This document shows, piece by piece, positions 53,938 through 64,000 of a DNA stretch of 64,000 bases (position 1 is the first letter of the stretch; every line of letters begins with the position of its first letter). The notes under the pieces were generated by a model. It searched no databases and had not been told where the DNA came from. It was given only the letters and a program-made list of their open reading frames with translations. The position numbers were made by a program, and so were the translations under genes. The DNA is from Pedobacter sandarakinus (GTDB taxonomy: Bacteria > Bacteroidota > Bacteroidia > Sphingobacteriales > Sphingobacteriaceae): the NCBI RefSeq assembly GCF_026240095.1, contig NZ_JAPIVG010000004.1:434001-498000 (forward strand). The letters are read 5' to 3'.

Positions 53938-54612
53938 ATGAACTTTTTATCCCATTATTATTTTGATAGATTTACGACAGATGCCAATGTGGTAATGGGA
54001 ACAGTTCTGCCAGATCTGGTCAAAAATGCATCGAAAACAGGTAACTTCTACCCACAGAAAAACGAATTCCTATTTGAAAATTACCCAGAAGAGCAACAAA
54101 TTTTAAGCGGATGGAAACGACACCTTATGGTAGATCTTCATTTCCATTCGAGCCAATTTTTCCTGGAACAAACTGCAGTTTTGAAATCGCTAATTAAACC
54201 AATAGCGCAAGACACTGCTGTCCGCCCTTCTTTTTTAGCCCACATTGGGTTGGAGTTATTGCTAGATCATTTGCTTATTGAGCATAACCTTATCCAGGTA
54301 AATAAGTTTTATGAGCAATTAGTTGAAGTGGAAAAGCAAACCCTCAGGTCATTTCTGCAACGTTGCGGATGGGCGGATACACGGATATTCGATTTGTTTA
54401 TGGAGAAATTCATCAGCAGCAAATATCTTTCAAGTTATCAAAAAATTGAAAATATAAGCTATGCCCTAAACAGGATTTGCATGCGAATTTGGCCTGAAAC
54501 CTTAAACGAAATGCAACTCCAGGCATTAACTTTTCAATTGAGCATTTTCAAACCATCGCTGGAAGAAAAATTCATGGATATTTTTTTAGAGATTGAGCAA
54601 AAAATAAGATAA
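53938..54612 (+). CDS. AcpH-like (acyl-carrier-protein phosphodiesterase family) protein
   Basis: A 224-residue protein. The start NFLSHYYFDRFTTDANVVMG resembles AcpH (NFLAHLYLA...G...D), and the His-rich mid part VDLHFHSSQFF and LLDHLLIEHN is consistent with the HD-like metal site of that family. E. coli AcpH removes the phosphopantetheine from acyl carrier protein. The similarity is mainly N-terminal and is recalled, not searched, so this is a moderate call; DUF-type unknown function is the alternative. The ATG at 53938 is chosen; the in-frame TTG at 53893 adds unrelated residues. A TACCTTGC box lies three bases before the ATG. Confidence 0.5.
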   Translation: MNFLSHYYFDRFTTDANVVMGTVLPDLVKNASKTGNFYPQKNEFLFENYPEEQQILSGWKRHLMVDLHFHSSQFFLEQTAVLKSLIKPIAQDTAVRPSFLAHIGLELLLDHLLIEHNLIQVNKFYEQLVEVEKQTLRSFLQRCGWADTRIFDLFMEKFISSKYLSSYQKIENISYALNRICMRIWPETLNEMQLQALTFQLSIFKPSLEEKFMDIFLEIEQKIR

Positions 54613-54668
54613 TCTCGTGGTTGTGGCTCAAAAGAGCAATCAGCTTCTTTGCCCTATCTTTTTGATGA

Positions 54669-56738
<2,070 letters not shown>

Positions 56739-56802
56739 AGCGGAGAGCCGTATCTGGCACAGGTTGCATTGGCATTCAAAATATCAATTATAATAGTTAA
56801 AA

Positions 56803-57690
56803 ATGAACAAATTTCAGGGTACTGGTGTAGCGTTGGTTACACCGTTCAACAAAGATGGATCTGTTGATTACAATGGTTTAAAAAACCTGATTAATCACCT
56901 GATCGAGGGCGGGATTGATTACCTCGTCTCCTTAGGTACAACCGGCGAAACCGCTACAATGACCAAGGAAGAGAAGAAGAAGGTATGGGCCTATACTGCT
57001 GAAATTAACGACAATAGATTACCTCTTGTTGCTGGTATTGGCGGCAACAATACCATGGCCGTGGCGGAGGAGATAAAAAACTTTAATACTACGGGTTATA
57101 GCGCTATATTATCGGTAAGTCCATATTATAACAAGCCAACGCAGGAAGGAATCTATCAACACTATAAATACTTAGCAGAAGTTTCACCATTAGATTTGAT
57201 TCTTTATAACGTTCCTGGCAGAACCATGAGCAACATGAGTCCGGAAACAACTTGCAGGTTAGCGCACGGTTTTAAGAACATCATTGCTACCAAAGAGGCC
57301 TCCGGAAGTTTCGATCAGTTCAATCAAATTATGAGAGATAAGCCTGAAGATTTTTTATTAATCTCTGGAGATGATCCCATTACCTTGCCTATGATTGCCT
57401 TGGGTGCTTCGGGAATTATTTCGGTTGTGGCAAATGCTTTACCGAAGATTTTTTCAGATATGGTACGGCAGTGCTTAGCTGGAGATTTTAAAGCAGCGAC
57501 ACCGGCCCATTTAAGCCTGATTGAATTTACAAGTTTAGCTTTCGCGGAGGGGAATCCGGCAGGAATTAAAGCCGCTTTAAAACACCTCGGTATATGTGAA
57601 GATCAGGTGCGTTTGCCGCTGATAAAAGCATCATCTTCTTTAGAACAGGCAATTGTTGCCGAGTTGGAGAAACTGAGCGAGCCAGTTTAA
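56803..57690 (+). CDS. dapA: 4-hydroxy-tetrahydrodipicolinate synthase
   Basis: A 295-residue TIM-barrel aldolase that condenses pyruvate with aspartate semialdehyde in lysine and peptidoglycan precursor synthesis. The Schiff-base Lys is in IIATKEASG and the Tyr in LILYNVPGRT. The Thr pair is in LGTTGETATM, and GVALVTPFN opens the protein. It follows ligA by 64 bases, on the same strand, and ends at the hairpin at 57708. Confidence 0.96.
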   Translation: MNKFQGTGVALVTPFNKDGSVDYNGLKNLINHLIEGGIDYLVSLGTTGETATMTKEEKKKVWAYTAEINDNRLPLVAGIGGNNTMAVAEEIKNFNTTGYSAILSVSPYYNKPTQEGIYQHYKYLAEVSPLDLILYNVPGRTMSNMSPETTCRLAHGFKNIIATKEASGSFDQFNQIMRDKPEDFLLISGDDPITLPMIALGASGIISVVANALPKIFSDMVRQCLAGDFKAATPAHLSLIEFTSLAFAEGNPAGIKAALKHLGICEDQVRLPLIKASSSLEQAIVAELEKLSEPV

Positions 57691-57707
57691 ATTTCAACAA
57701 ATTCAAA

Positions 57708-57742
57708 GCAAAAAGCCCCGATAAATAATCGAGGCTTTTTGC
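57708..57742. terminator. Bidirectional terminator between dapA and the histone H1-like gene
   Basis: GCAAAAAGCC.CGAT pairs with ATCG.GGCTTTTTGC; the A/T tails suit both strands of this convergent pair. Confidence 0.88.
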
Positions 57743-57758
57743 AAATATTTTCGGTCGC

Positions 57759-57935
57759 TTAGTCTTTGTTTTTGGTTTCTTGAACCTCTAAACGAATGGC
57801 TTGAGCTAAATTTTTTAAGTCTTGCATACCTTTACGTACACGCGTTCCAGCAGCGCTGTTTCCTTTGTTATAAAACTTGTCTGCATCAGCTTCTAAAGCT
57901 GCCACCAAACTTTTCACTTCTTCGAATTTTTTCAT
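57759..57935 (-). CDS. Histone H1-like DNA-associated protein, 58 residues
   Basis: A short minus-strand gene of 59 codons including stop. It opens KKFEEVKSLVAALEADADK, then GNSAAGTRVRKGMQDLKNL, and ends VQETKNKD. This matches the small Hc1-like (histone H1) proteins that I recall as widespread and highly conserved in Bacteroidota; basic and acidic residues alternate in a helical pattern. It should associate with the nucleoid. A clear AGGAG lies 9 bases upstream of the ATG, unusual in this window, and suggests strong expression. It ends at the terminator at 57708. Confidence 0.85.
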   Translation of the reverse strand: MKKFEEVKSLVAALEADADKFYNKGNSAAGTRVRKGMQDLKNLAQAIRLEVQETKNKD

Positions 57936-58315
57936 TTTCTATTACTCCTGTAATTTTAAAGGTTTGAGTTTTAATTATCTAACTCTAATTTAAACGCTTT
58001 GTTGCAATAAAAAAATTTTTTAAGGAGATAAAAAAATAGCTTTAAATTGGTTTTTTTTCACAAAGTGATGAATTATGAACATTTGATCACCGCAATCAAT
58101 ATTGCAATTCGCTAAATACCAAATAGTTAAGTCATCATATTGGCATTCGAAACATCGAAAATGCTATTAGATGCCCTTTGTAACTTTGCCTATACATCGT
58201 CGTAGAGATACCAGATACAAGCACTGAGGCAAACTATTACTGCTTGGCACTATAGACTTAGGATAACTTGCTGCCCCTCGTATCTTTTGCGAAATAAAAA
58301 TTGGTATCAAACGAA
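57936..58315. other. Intergenic region without a supported gene
   Basis: About 380 bases between the histone H1-like gene and the terminator of the alpha-oxoamine synthase gene. It contains the H1 promoter region (A/T-rich, to about 58080). A TAACTTTG box near 58171-58178 resembles TAnnTTTG on the plus strand, but I see no coding frame or structured RNA after it. Confidence 0.5.
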
Positions 58316-58345
58316 AAGGCCGGTCACTCTGCAGTAGCCGGCCTT
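58316..58345 (-). terminator. Terminator of the alpha-oxoamine synthase gene
   Basis: AAGGCCGG (58316-58323) pairs with CCGGCCTT (58338-58345) around a 14-base loop, followed by TTTT on the minus strand. Confidence 0.75.
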
Positions 58346-58362
58346 CTTTTATAAATGTCGCA

Positions 58363-59604
58363 TTAGGTAGTTGCGAATTGATTTTCTTTGTAATAACCAC
58401 TCTCAAGCTTTTCCGAAACCTCACTAAAAGCATCCAAAGTGCGTTGCACATCTGCTGGCGTATGTACTGCTGTAGGAATTAGGCGCAACTCGATCATTCC
58501 TTTAGGTATTACCGGGTAAACAACTATCGAACAAAAAATGCTGTAATTTTCGCGTAAATCGAATGTGATTGCTGTAGCATCTGTGAGTTCTCCTTTTAAG
58601 AAAACAGGTGTAACAACAGAATTAGTTACGCCCAAATCAAAGCCTCGTTCACGCAAACCTTGCTGCAAACTCGTGGCAATTTCCCATAGCTTATCTTTTA
58701 ACTCAGGCTTGCTTTTCAGCAATTCAAGGCGTTTTAACAACCCTTTTACCATTGGCATTGGTAATGCCTTTGCAAAGGTTTGGGAACGCATGTTGTATCT
58801 TAAAAAATTAGCAATTTCCTCAGTAGAAGCTACAAAGGCTCCGATGCCGGCCATAGATTTTGCGAACGTACCGAAATAAACATCAATACCTTCTACGCAA
58901 TCCTGCGCTTCGTGTGTGCCAGCACCCGTTTTGCCCATTGTGCCAAAACCATGTGCATCATCAACTAAAATACGGAAATCGAACTCATTTTTTAAGTCGA
59001 CAATTTCTTTAAGCTTACCTTGAGCACCACTCATTCCGAACACGCCCTCGGTAATTAACAAAATACCACCACCAGACTCTTTTGTAAGTTTTGTGGCACG
59101 TTCTAATTGCTTACGAGCACTGTCGATATCGTTGTGTTGATAGACAAATCTTTTTCCCATATGCAACCGTAAACCATCAATAATACAGGCATGAGACTCT
59201 GCATCATAAACGATTACATCATTCCTATCTACAAGCGTATCGATAATTGACACCATTCCCTGATAGCCATAGTTTAGCAAAAACGCATCAGGTTTACCAA
59301 CGAATTCGGCAAGCTCTTGTTCTAATTGTTCATGATACTTAGAGTTGCCACTCATCATTCTGGCGCCCATTGGGTATGCCATACCAAATTCTGCTGCCGC
59401 GTCGGCATCAGCCTGTCTTACCTCGGGATGATTGGCTAAGCCCAAATAATTGTTTAAGCTCCAAACCAAATGCTCTTTTCCTTTAAACTGCATGTGTGGT
59501 GCAATTTCCCCTTCTAATTTTGGAAATGAGAAATACCCATGAGACCATTTCTGGTGTTGACCAAGTGGCCCCATGTGTTTCGCTATCTTTTCAAATATGT
59601 CCAA
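58363..59604 (-). CDS. PLP-dependent alpha-oxoamine synthase (KBL/SPT-like)
   Basis: A 413-residue fold-type I PLP enzyme that condenses an acyl-CoA with an amino acid. VWSLNNYLGLANHPEV, DAESHACIIDGLRLH and LVDDAHGFGTMGKTGAG are family marks, and the Schiff-base Lys is in GTFAKSMAGIGAF. The family includes glycine C-acetyltransferase (KBL), serine palmitoyltransferase and cysteate acyltransferase of sulfonolipid synthesis. The opening GPLGQHQKWSHGYFSF differs from the SPT sequences I remember, so the substrate is left open. The start is TTG at 59604 (MDIFEKIAKHMG); the next ATG is twelve codons in. Confidence 0.85.
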   Translation of the reverse strand: MDIFEKIAKHMGPLGQHQKWSHGYFSFPKLEGEIAPHMQFKGKEHLVWSLNNYLGLANHPEVRQADADAAAEFGMAYPMGARMMSGNSKYHEQLEQELAEFVGKPDAFLLNYGYQGMVSIIDTLVDRNDVIVYDAESHACIIDGLRLHMGKRFVYQHNDIDSARKQLERATKLTKESGGGILLITEGVFGMSGAQGKLKEIVDLKNEFDFRILVDDAHGFGTMGKTGAGTHEAQDCVEGIDVYFGTFAKSMAGIGAFVASTEEIANFLRYNMRSQTFAKALPMPMVKGLLKRLELLKSKPELKDKLWEIATSLQQGLRERGFDLGVTNSVVTPVFLKGELTDATAITFDLRENYSIFCSIVVYPVIPKGMIELRLIPTAVHTPADVQRTLDAFSEVSEKLESGYYKENQFATT

Positions 59605-59725
59605 TGTATTGTGTTTTTGTAAAATTAAATTTTTGCGAATTTAAGCTTTATTCGTCTTAAAATCAACCGTGTTAATCTTTTAGGTGTCAATTAAGCATTT
59701 TCGATATACCAAATTTATGCCAAAA

Positions 59726-59748
59726 AAGCCCCGGGTTTATCGGGGCTT
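59726..59748 (-). terminator. Terminator after ftsZ
   Basis: AAGCCCCG and CGGGGCTT pair around a 7-base loop and give six T on the minus strand, about 20 bases after the ftsZ stop. Confidence 0.85.
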
Positions 59749-59768
59749 CAAATTATATCTAGTTTGGT

Positions 59769-61400
59769 TTAATCAACGTTATCGTGCAAGAAAGAATTGT
59801 TAGGTCTAATCTCCGTGCCCCCATCCTGATCATTACTTAAAGTGAAGCGACTAACTTGCGATTCTGATGAGTGTTGAACCTGCTGTAACTGCATTTGCTT
59901 ACGTTTGTAAGCAGGCTCATTTTCTAACTCCTGCAATCCATTGGTTGTACGCAACTTCATACTTAAATCCTTTAAGCGAAGAATACGCTCTTTAGATTTT
60001 TTCAGTTGTTCTTCCATGGATTCGTCACTCTTATCATCATCCAAACCAGCAACTGGCAGTTCGATTTCTGGTTCTGGTTCTGGCATTGACTGTTCAACAG
60101 CTGCCGGTGTTTCGAAAACAAAATTTGTTTCTGCCAACTTCACTTCAAACTCAAAACCTGTTTCCTTTTGCTCTTCTGCTTGTGGTTCTTCATCTATTAG
60201 GGTATGGCGAACTACATTATTCTGGGGCTCCTGAACTTTTTGTGGCTCGGGTTTGTTAAACATACCACCAAACAAATCTGCCTGTGAAACTTCTTCCTTA
60301 GCTTTAAGAACCGGCTCATAGTTTGGCTCAACCTTGGGTTGAATAAATGAATTTACTGGCTCAACAGGACGTACAAGAGGTGCCTCTTCTGGTGTAAGTA
60401 GAGATATTTTTTTCTTGTTTCTTTCTTCGTGAACGCGTTCTTCTGAAGTCTGGAAGCCCGTAGCTATAATAGTTACCGACAATTTATCTTCCAATGATTC
60501 ATCTGTGCAATTTCCCCAGATAAGGTCTGCAGACAAACCAGCTTTCTCCTGAATATAATCCGTAATGATGGATACTTCATCCATAGTTACTTCGCGAATG
60601 CCAGAACTAATATTCAACAAGATGTATCTGGCACCTTCAATTTCATTATCTTTTAATAGTGGCGATGCTAAAGCACCTTCTACTGCCTGAAGCGCTCTGT
60701 CTTCACCATCAGCGGAATGACTCCCCATAATAGCGACACCACTATCTTTCATAACGGTACGCACATCTTTAAAATCAACGTTGATATATCCTGGCACAGT
60801 AATAATTTCTGCAATTCCTTTGGCAGCAGTTGTTAAAATATCATCTGCCTGTCCAAAAGCCGACCCTAAGGTTAAGTTTCCAAAAATCTCTCTTAACCTA
60901 TCATTTGAAATTACGAGGTAAGAGTCTACATATTTTTTCAACTCTTCCATACCCTCATCTGCCTGAAGCCTACGTCTTTTTCCTTCAAAAGAGAAAGGTG
61001 TAGTGATGATGGCAACTGTTAAAATATCTAGTTCTTTTGCAGCTTTGGCAATAATAGGTGAAGCGCCAGTACCCGTACCACCACCCATACCAGCCGTAAT
61101 GAAAAGCATTTTTGTGGTACTGCCCAACATCGCCTTAATATCATCTATATTTTCTATAGCCGAGTTTTTACCAACCTCGGGAATAGAACCAGCACCCATT
61201 CCCTCGGTTAAACTGGCTCCTAATTGTACCTTGTTAGGTATAGGGCTAGATTCCAAAGCCTGGGCATCTGTATTACAAATAATAAAATCTACACCAGTAA
61301 TACCCGACAGGTACATATGGTTCACTGCGTTGCCGCCACCGCCTCCAACACCAATTACTTTGATGATTGATGACTTATCTTTTAACATTTCGAACTGCAT
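59769..61400 (-). CDS. ftsZ: Cell division protein FtsZ
   Basis: A 543-residue tubulin-like GTPase that forms the division ring. VIGVGGGGGNAVNHM opens the nucleotide fold; the tubulin signature is GMGGGTGTGASP; the T7 loop region is NVDFKDVRTVM. After the core (about 330 residues) comes a 200-residue acidic Pro/Glu-rich linker, longer than in E. coli. The C-terminus ends EIRPNNSFLHDNVD. The start is taken as ATG 61400 (MQFEMLKD); the longer frame uses a TTG at 61451. It is downstream of ftsA on the minus strand, in normal order. Confidence 0.96.
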   Translation of the reverse strand: MQFEMLKDKSSIIKVIGVGGGGGNAVNHMYLSGITGVDFIICNTDAQALESSPIPNKVQLGASLTEGMGAGSIPEVGKNSAIENIDDIKAMLGSTTKMLFITAGMGGGTGTGASPIIAKAAKELDILTVAIITTPFSFEGKRRRLQADEGMEELKKYVDSYLVISNDRLREIFGNLTLGSAFGQADDILTTAAKGIAEIITVPGYINVDFKDVRTVMKDSGVAIMGSHSADGEDRALQAVEGALASPLLKDNEIEGARYILLNISSGIREVTMDEVSIITDYIQEKAGLSADLIWGNCTDESLEDKLSVTIIATGFQTSEERVHEERNKKKISLLTPEEAPLVRPVEPVNSFIQPKVEPNYEPVLKAKEEVSQADLFGGMFNKPEPQKVQEPQNNVVRHTLIDEEPQAEEQKETGFEFEVKLAETNFVFETPAAVEQSMPEPEPEIELPVAGLDDDKSDESMEEQLKKSKERILRLKDLSMKLRTTNGLQELENEPAYKRKQMQLQQVQHSSESQVSRFTLSNDQDGGTEIRPNNSFLHDNVD

Positions 61401-61531
61401 ATATTTATGAATCAGTTGTTTAAATATTTTTAAATTCTGTTCATTACTCAACGTAATATTAACACTTTTTCAACAGACGTTTTCCACAAGTGTTAAGAAT
61501 GTGGAAAACTCATGTTTTGTTGAAAAATAGA

Positions 61532-62890
61532 TTAGCTTTTAAGATAATCTTCATCACTCACATTCATATCATCCTGGATGAATGTCCTGGTTTTTGCGAG
61601 CAATTTGTCAAATAACCCAGGGCCACGTTTCTCTTTTTCCTTAGCTGTCTTAGGCTTATCTACATAAACGCCGGGCTGCTTCATTTCCTCTATCAGCTCT
61701 TCAGCTTTCTGTATTCCTTTAATTAGCAGACCAACACTGGTAGCATACATCGGGCTTTTTAAATCATCGTAAATTGCTTTGGGCATGTCTTCGTACTTAG
61801 ATAAATGCTCGTTTGGATAGCCTATGCGGCAATCTAATCCAGTTACGTATTCAACCGCTTGAGATAAATGCTTCAATAAAGCGCCACCTCCAGTAATTAC
61901 GATACCGCCAATAAGTTTTTTCTCGTAGCCGGAAGACTTAATTTCGTAATATACGTGCTCAATAATTTCTTCCATCCTTGCCTGGATAACATAAGCAAGG
62001 TTTTTTACAGAAATTTCTTTGGGTTCGCGACCACGCAAACCGGGAACGCAAATAATCTCATTTTCTTTATTCTCTTCTGCCAGTGCAGATCCAAAGCGTG
62101 TTTTTAACAATTCTGCCTGGTTGCGCATCACCGAACAGCCTTCCCTTATATCTTCGGTTACACTGTTTCCACCAAATGGGATAACTGCTGTGTGGCGAAT
62201 AATTCCCTCATGAAAGATGGCAATATCTGTTGTACCACCACCAATATCAACCAATGCGATACCAGCCTCTTTTTCTTCATCGCTCAACACCGATTCAGAA
62301 GAAGCCAATGGCTCGAGTATAAGGTCTTGGGTTTGCAAGCCTGCATTATTAACACATTTGATGATATTTTTTACAGCCGTAACCTGACCTGAGATGATAT
62401 GGAAATTAGCTTCCAAACGAACTCCAGCCATACCGATCGGATCTTTGATACCAGGTTCGTTATCGATAGTAAATTCCTGCGGCAATACATGGATGATCTC
62501 CTCACCTGGAGGCATCACCAATTTAAACATATCATCTATTAATTTATCGATATCTTTTTTACCAATTTCATTATTGAGTTCTCTCCGTGTTAAGATTCCG
62601 CGGTGCTGCAAACTTTTAATGTGCTGCCCGGCAATACCTACATTTACCACCTGTATTTCTACATTAGATTGTCCGCTGGCTATCTCTACAGCTTGCGCTA
62701 TCCCTTGCACTGTTTTTTGAATGTTAGAAACTACACCACGTGTTACACCCGCCGATTCTGCCTTTCCTATTCCTAATATTTCGATCTTACCGTGCTGGGT
62801 TCTACGACCAACGATAACACATATTTTTGTAGTACCGATATCTAATCCTACTACAATGGGAGACTGACTGGTAAATTTTGCCTTGTCCAT
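61532..62890 (-). CDS. ftsA: Cell division protein FtsA
   Basis: A 452-residue actin-fold protein that links FtsZ to the membrane. VVGLDIGTTKICVIVG is phosphate-1, ALVDIGGGTTDIAIFH is phosphate-2, and IVITGGGALLKHL is the adenosine motif. The SHS2-type 1C domain lies at about residues 85-165. The usual amphipathic C-terminal helix is represented by GLFDKLLAKTRTFIQ, followed by an acidic end. It begins 5 bases after the ftsQ stop. Confidence 0.96.
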   Translation of the reverse strand: MDKAKFTSQSPIVVGLDIGTTKICVIVGRRTQHGKIEILGIGKAESAGVTRGVVSNIQKTVQGIAQAVEIASGQSNVEIQVVNVGIAGQHIKSLQHRGILTRRELNNEIGKKDIDKLIDDMFKLVMPPGEEIIHVLPQEFTIDNEPGIKDPIGMAGVRLEANFHIISGQVTAVKNIIKCVNNAGLQTQDLILEPLASSESVLSDEEKEAGIALVDIGGGTTDIAIFHEGIIRHTAVIPFGGNSVTEDIREGCSVMRNQAELLKTRFGSALAEENKENEIICVPGLRGREPKEISVKNLAYVIQARMEEIIEHVYYEIKSSGYEKKLIGGIVITGGGALLKHLSQAVEYVTGLDCRIGYPNEHLSKYEDMPKAIYDDLKSPMYATSVGLLIKGIQKAEELIEEMKQPGVYVDKPKTAKEKEKRGPGLFDKLLAKTRTFIQDDMNVSDEDYLKS

Positions 62891-62895
62891 ATTCG

Positions 62896-64000
62896 TTAAT
62901 TTTGCTGAGTTTTATATTGTTTTTCTAGGGCTCTAATTTCTTTCTCCCTTGCTTCCCGCTGTTTTTTTAGCAGTTCTGCAGATGGAGCTAGTTTCGCTGT
63001 TGTAGCCGGTACTTTTGGCTTATCCTTTTTATCGTATTTGTTTGTGGCAACCGTCTTCGTTGCGGTCGGAGCAGTTGTCTTAGTGGTTACCACCTTTGAA
63101 GGTTGCTCACGCTTTGCTTCGGGCTGCGCATTGGTTAATTTCTTAGCGGTAGTTTTTGTTGCATCAGTTGTTTTGGTTTCGGCTTTAAGCGCAGCCATAG
63201 TTGGTTCTTTTTCTATCGCTTCTGCAATCACATCCTTTATTAAAGAATCCGACACCTTTTGCCTAATCCTAACACTATCCGCCCCAGAAAGTTTACGTAG
63301 ATTTCTCACGATTTCGGAAGAATCTCGTTTTTGACAAACAATTTGATTGGTATATTTAATGCTAATTGTTCTGTAAGTTTCCCAACCTACTTGTGGCATG
63401 GCTTTTTTATAGAAAATGAGCAAATTATTCATTTTCTTTTCGAGCGAATCTGCTGTGCCCAACAAAATCCTTTGGCTACCAACCCTCGGCACAAGCTCAA
63501 TTTCATTTTGCTGGTCAACCACGATTTGTTCTATTTGTGCATCCCATAAGGTATCTTTTTTGATGAATTGAGCCGTTTTATACAGATCGTGTGCCAGTTT
63601 GGTACGGAGCGTATCTACACGACTTCCAAATACTTCATTAATATGACCAGTTGCCACCAACACATTAGCAGTGAAGTTTGCAGAGATCGGCATTTTTAAC
63701 CCTTCATTATCGATATAAAAATCTTGCCCGGCTTCATTTAGAATGCGTACAATAGGCTGCCTTTGTTTCACCTCGATATGCAAAACACCATCCATATCTA
63801 CATATACTTTCGCAAATGCGATGTAAGGATTAGCCTGCAATTTTTTTTCTATCTGGTGGATATTTATATTCTCTAAATTACGCCCAAGCAATACACCCTG
63901 ATCTTCTCTTAGAATTGCATCAATCTCTTCTCTTTCAATAAAGTTATCTGCCCCGGGAATCAGGATTTTAACGTCAGAACATTTAACAGACTGCTTTTTT
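62896..64000 (-). CDS. ftsQ: Cell division protein FtsQ (partial, cut by right edge)
   Basis: The frame is open to the right edge (368 codons visible), so the start and the membrane anchor lie outside; the shorter frame from 63891 begins at an internal TTG. The visible N-terminal part is the POTRA domain (SDVKILIPGADNFIEREEID, then ILREDQGVLLGRNL), followed by the FtsQ beta domain (VEVKQ-like HIEVKQRQPIVRI, TLRTKLAHDLYKTAQFI). From about residue 265 of the visible part there is a Lys/Thr/Ala/Pro-rich low-complexity tail (TKTTDATKTTAKK, TKTTAPTATKT), ending in a charged helix. It precedes ftsA and ftsZ in the usual order. Confidence 0.92.
   Translation of the reverse strand, partial: KKQSVKCSDVKILIPGADNFIEREEIDAILREDQGVLLGRNLENINIHQIEKKLQANPYIAFAKVYVDMDGVLHIEVKQRQPIVRILNEAGQDFYIDNEGLKMPISANFTANVLVATGHINEVFGSRVDTLRTKLAHDLYKTAQFIKKDTLWDAQIEQIVVDQQNEIELVPRVGSQRILLGTADSLEKKMNNLLIFYKKAMPQVGWETYRTISIKYTNQIVCQKRDSSEIVRNLRKLSGADSVRIRQKVSDSLIKDVIAEAIEKEPTMAALKAETKTTDATKTTAKKLTNAQPEAKREQPSKVVTTKTTAPTATKTVATNKYDKKDKPKVPATTAKLAPSAELLKKQREAREKEIRALEKQYKTQQN

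Noticed and set aside
58167..58451. 94-codon minus-strand frame overlapping the end of the alpha-oxoamine synthase gene
   Set aside because: It overlaps a well-supported gene in another frame and crosses its terminator.

Overview
The window looks like a chromosomal segment of a Bacteroidota bacterium, most likely of the family Sphingobacteriaceae (Pedobacter-like). The case rests on these points: a DnaE with an N-terminal proofreading exonuclease; a TonB receptor with a carboxypeptidase-D-like N-terminal domain; OMP_b-brl-type barrels; a 58-residue histone-H1-like protein; A/T-rich intergenic DNA with TAnnTTTG promoter boxes and few Shine-Dalgarno sites; and an ftsQ-ftsA-ftsZ order typical of the group. 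There is no tRNA, rRNA, CRISPR array, prophage or intact insertion sequence that I can see. Most genes are housekeeping or metabolic, in short operons on both strands separated by clear hairpin terminators.

Layout. 1-4 kb: dnaE (cut by the left edge), a DJ-1/PfpI protein and two tandem lipocalins. 4-6.5 kb: malate dehydrogenase, a retropepsin-like protein, a 500-base gap with a decayed reading frame, and an SRPBCC protein. 6.7-10.4 kb: an OmpR-type two-component pair, a UspA-like protein and a bestrophin channel. 10.5-23.6 kb: a FtsX-type permease, a NamZ-like muramidase lipoprotein, a triple-PAS histidine kinase, topoisomerase IB, fmt, an AlkB-like dioxygenase, lipoproteins, YihY, an outer-membrane barrel and a TPR protein. 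23.6-29.6 kb (minus strand): GH78 rhamnosidase, riboflavin synthase, biotin carboxylase and threonine aldolase.

29.7-35 kb is the most interesting part. A BadF-type sugar kinase, a NUDIX-winged-helix regulator with a damaged Nudix box, and a pfkA - BadF paralogue - gap operon are punctuated by three copies of one palindrome, GTGTA-N5-TACAC. One lies between the regulator and pfkA, one upstream of the first kinase, and one just upstream of a promoter driving a likely small RNA. The BadF paralogue in the glycolytic operon has lost its phosphate-1 motif. I read this as a locally encoded regulon for hexose/amino-sugar entry into glycolysis.

35.7-38 kb is a complete arsenic operon (arsR, a Cys-rich DUF6428 protein, acr3, arsC). 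It carries a duplicated 20-base operator/promoter and is flanked on both sides by degraded reading frames. 38.8-47 kb: a sigma region-2-only protein, a second small-RNA candidate, glycogen branching enzyme, a GH31 glucosidase and a TonB receptor. 47-59.7 kb: penicillin acylase, a membrane protein, a LuxE-like acyl-activating protein, tyrS, a patatin, an AcpH-like protein, ligA, dapA, histone H1 and an alpha-oxoamine synthase. 59.7-64 kb: the division genes ftsZ, ftsA and ftsQ on the minus strand, ftsQ cut by the right edge.

All functional calls come from reading motifs and recalling families. No database search was run.
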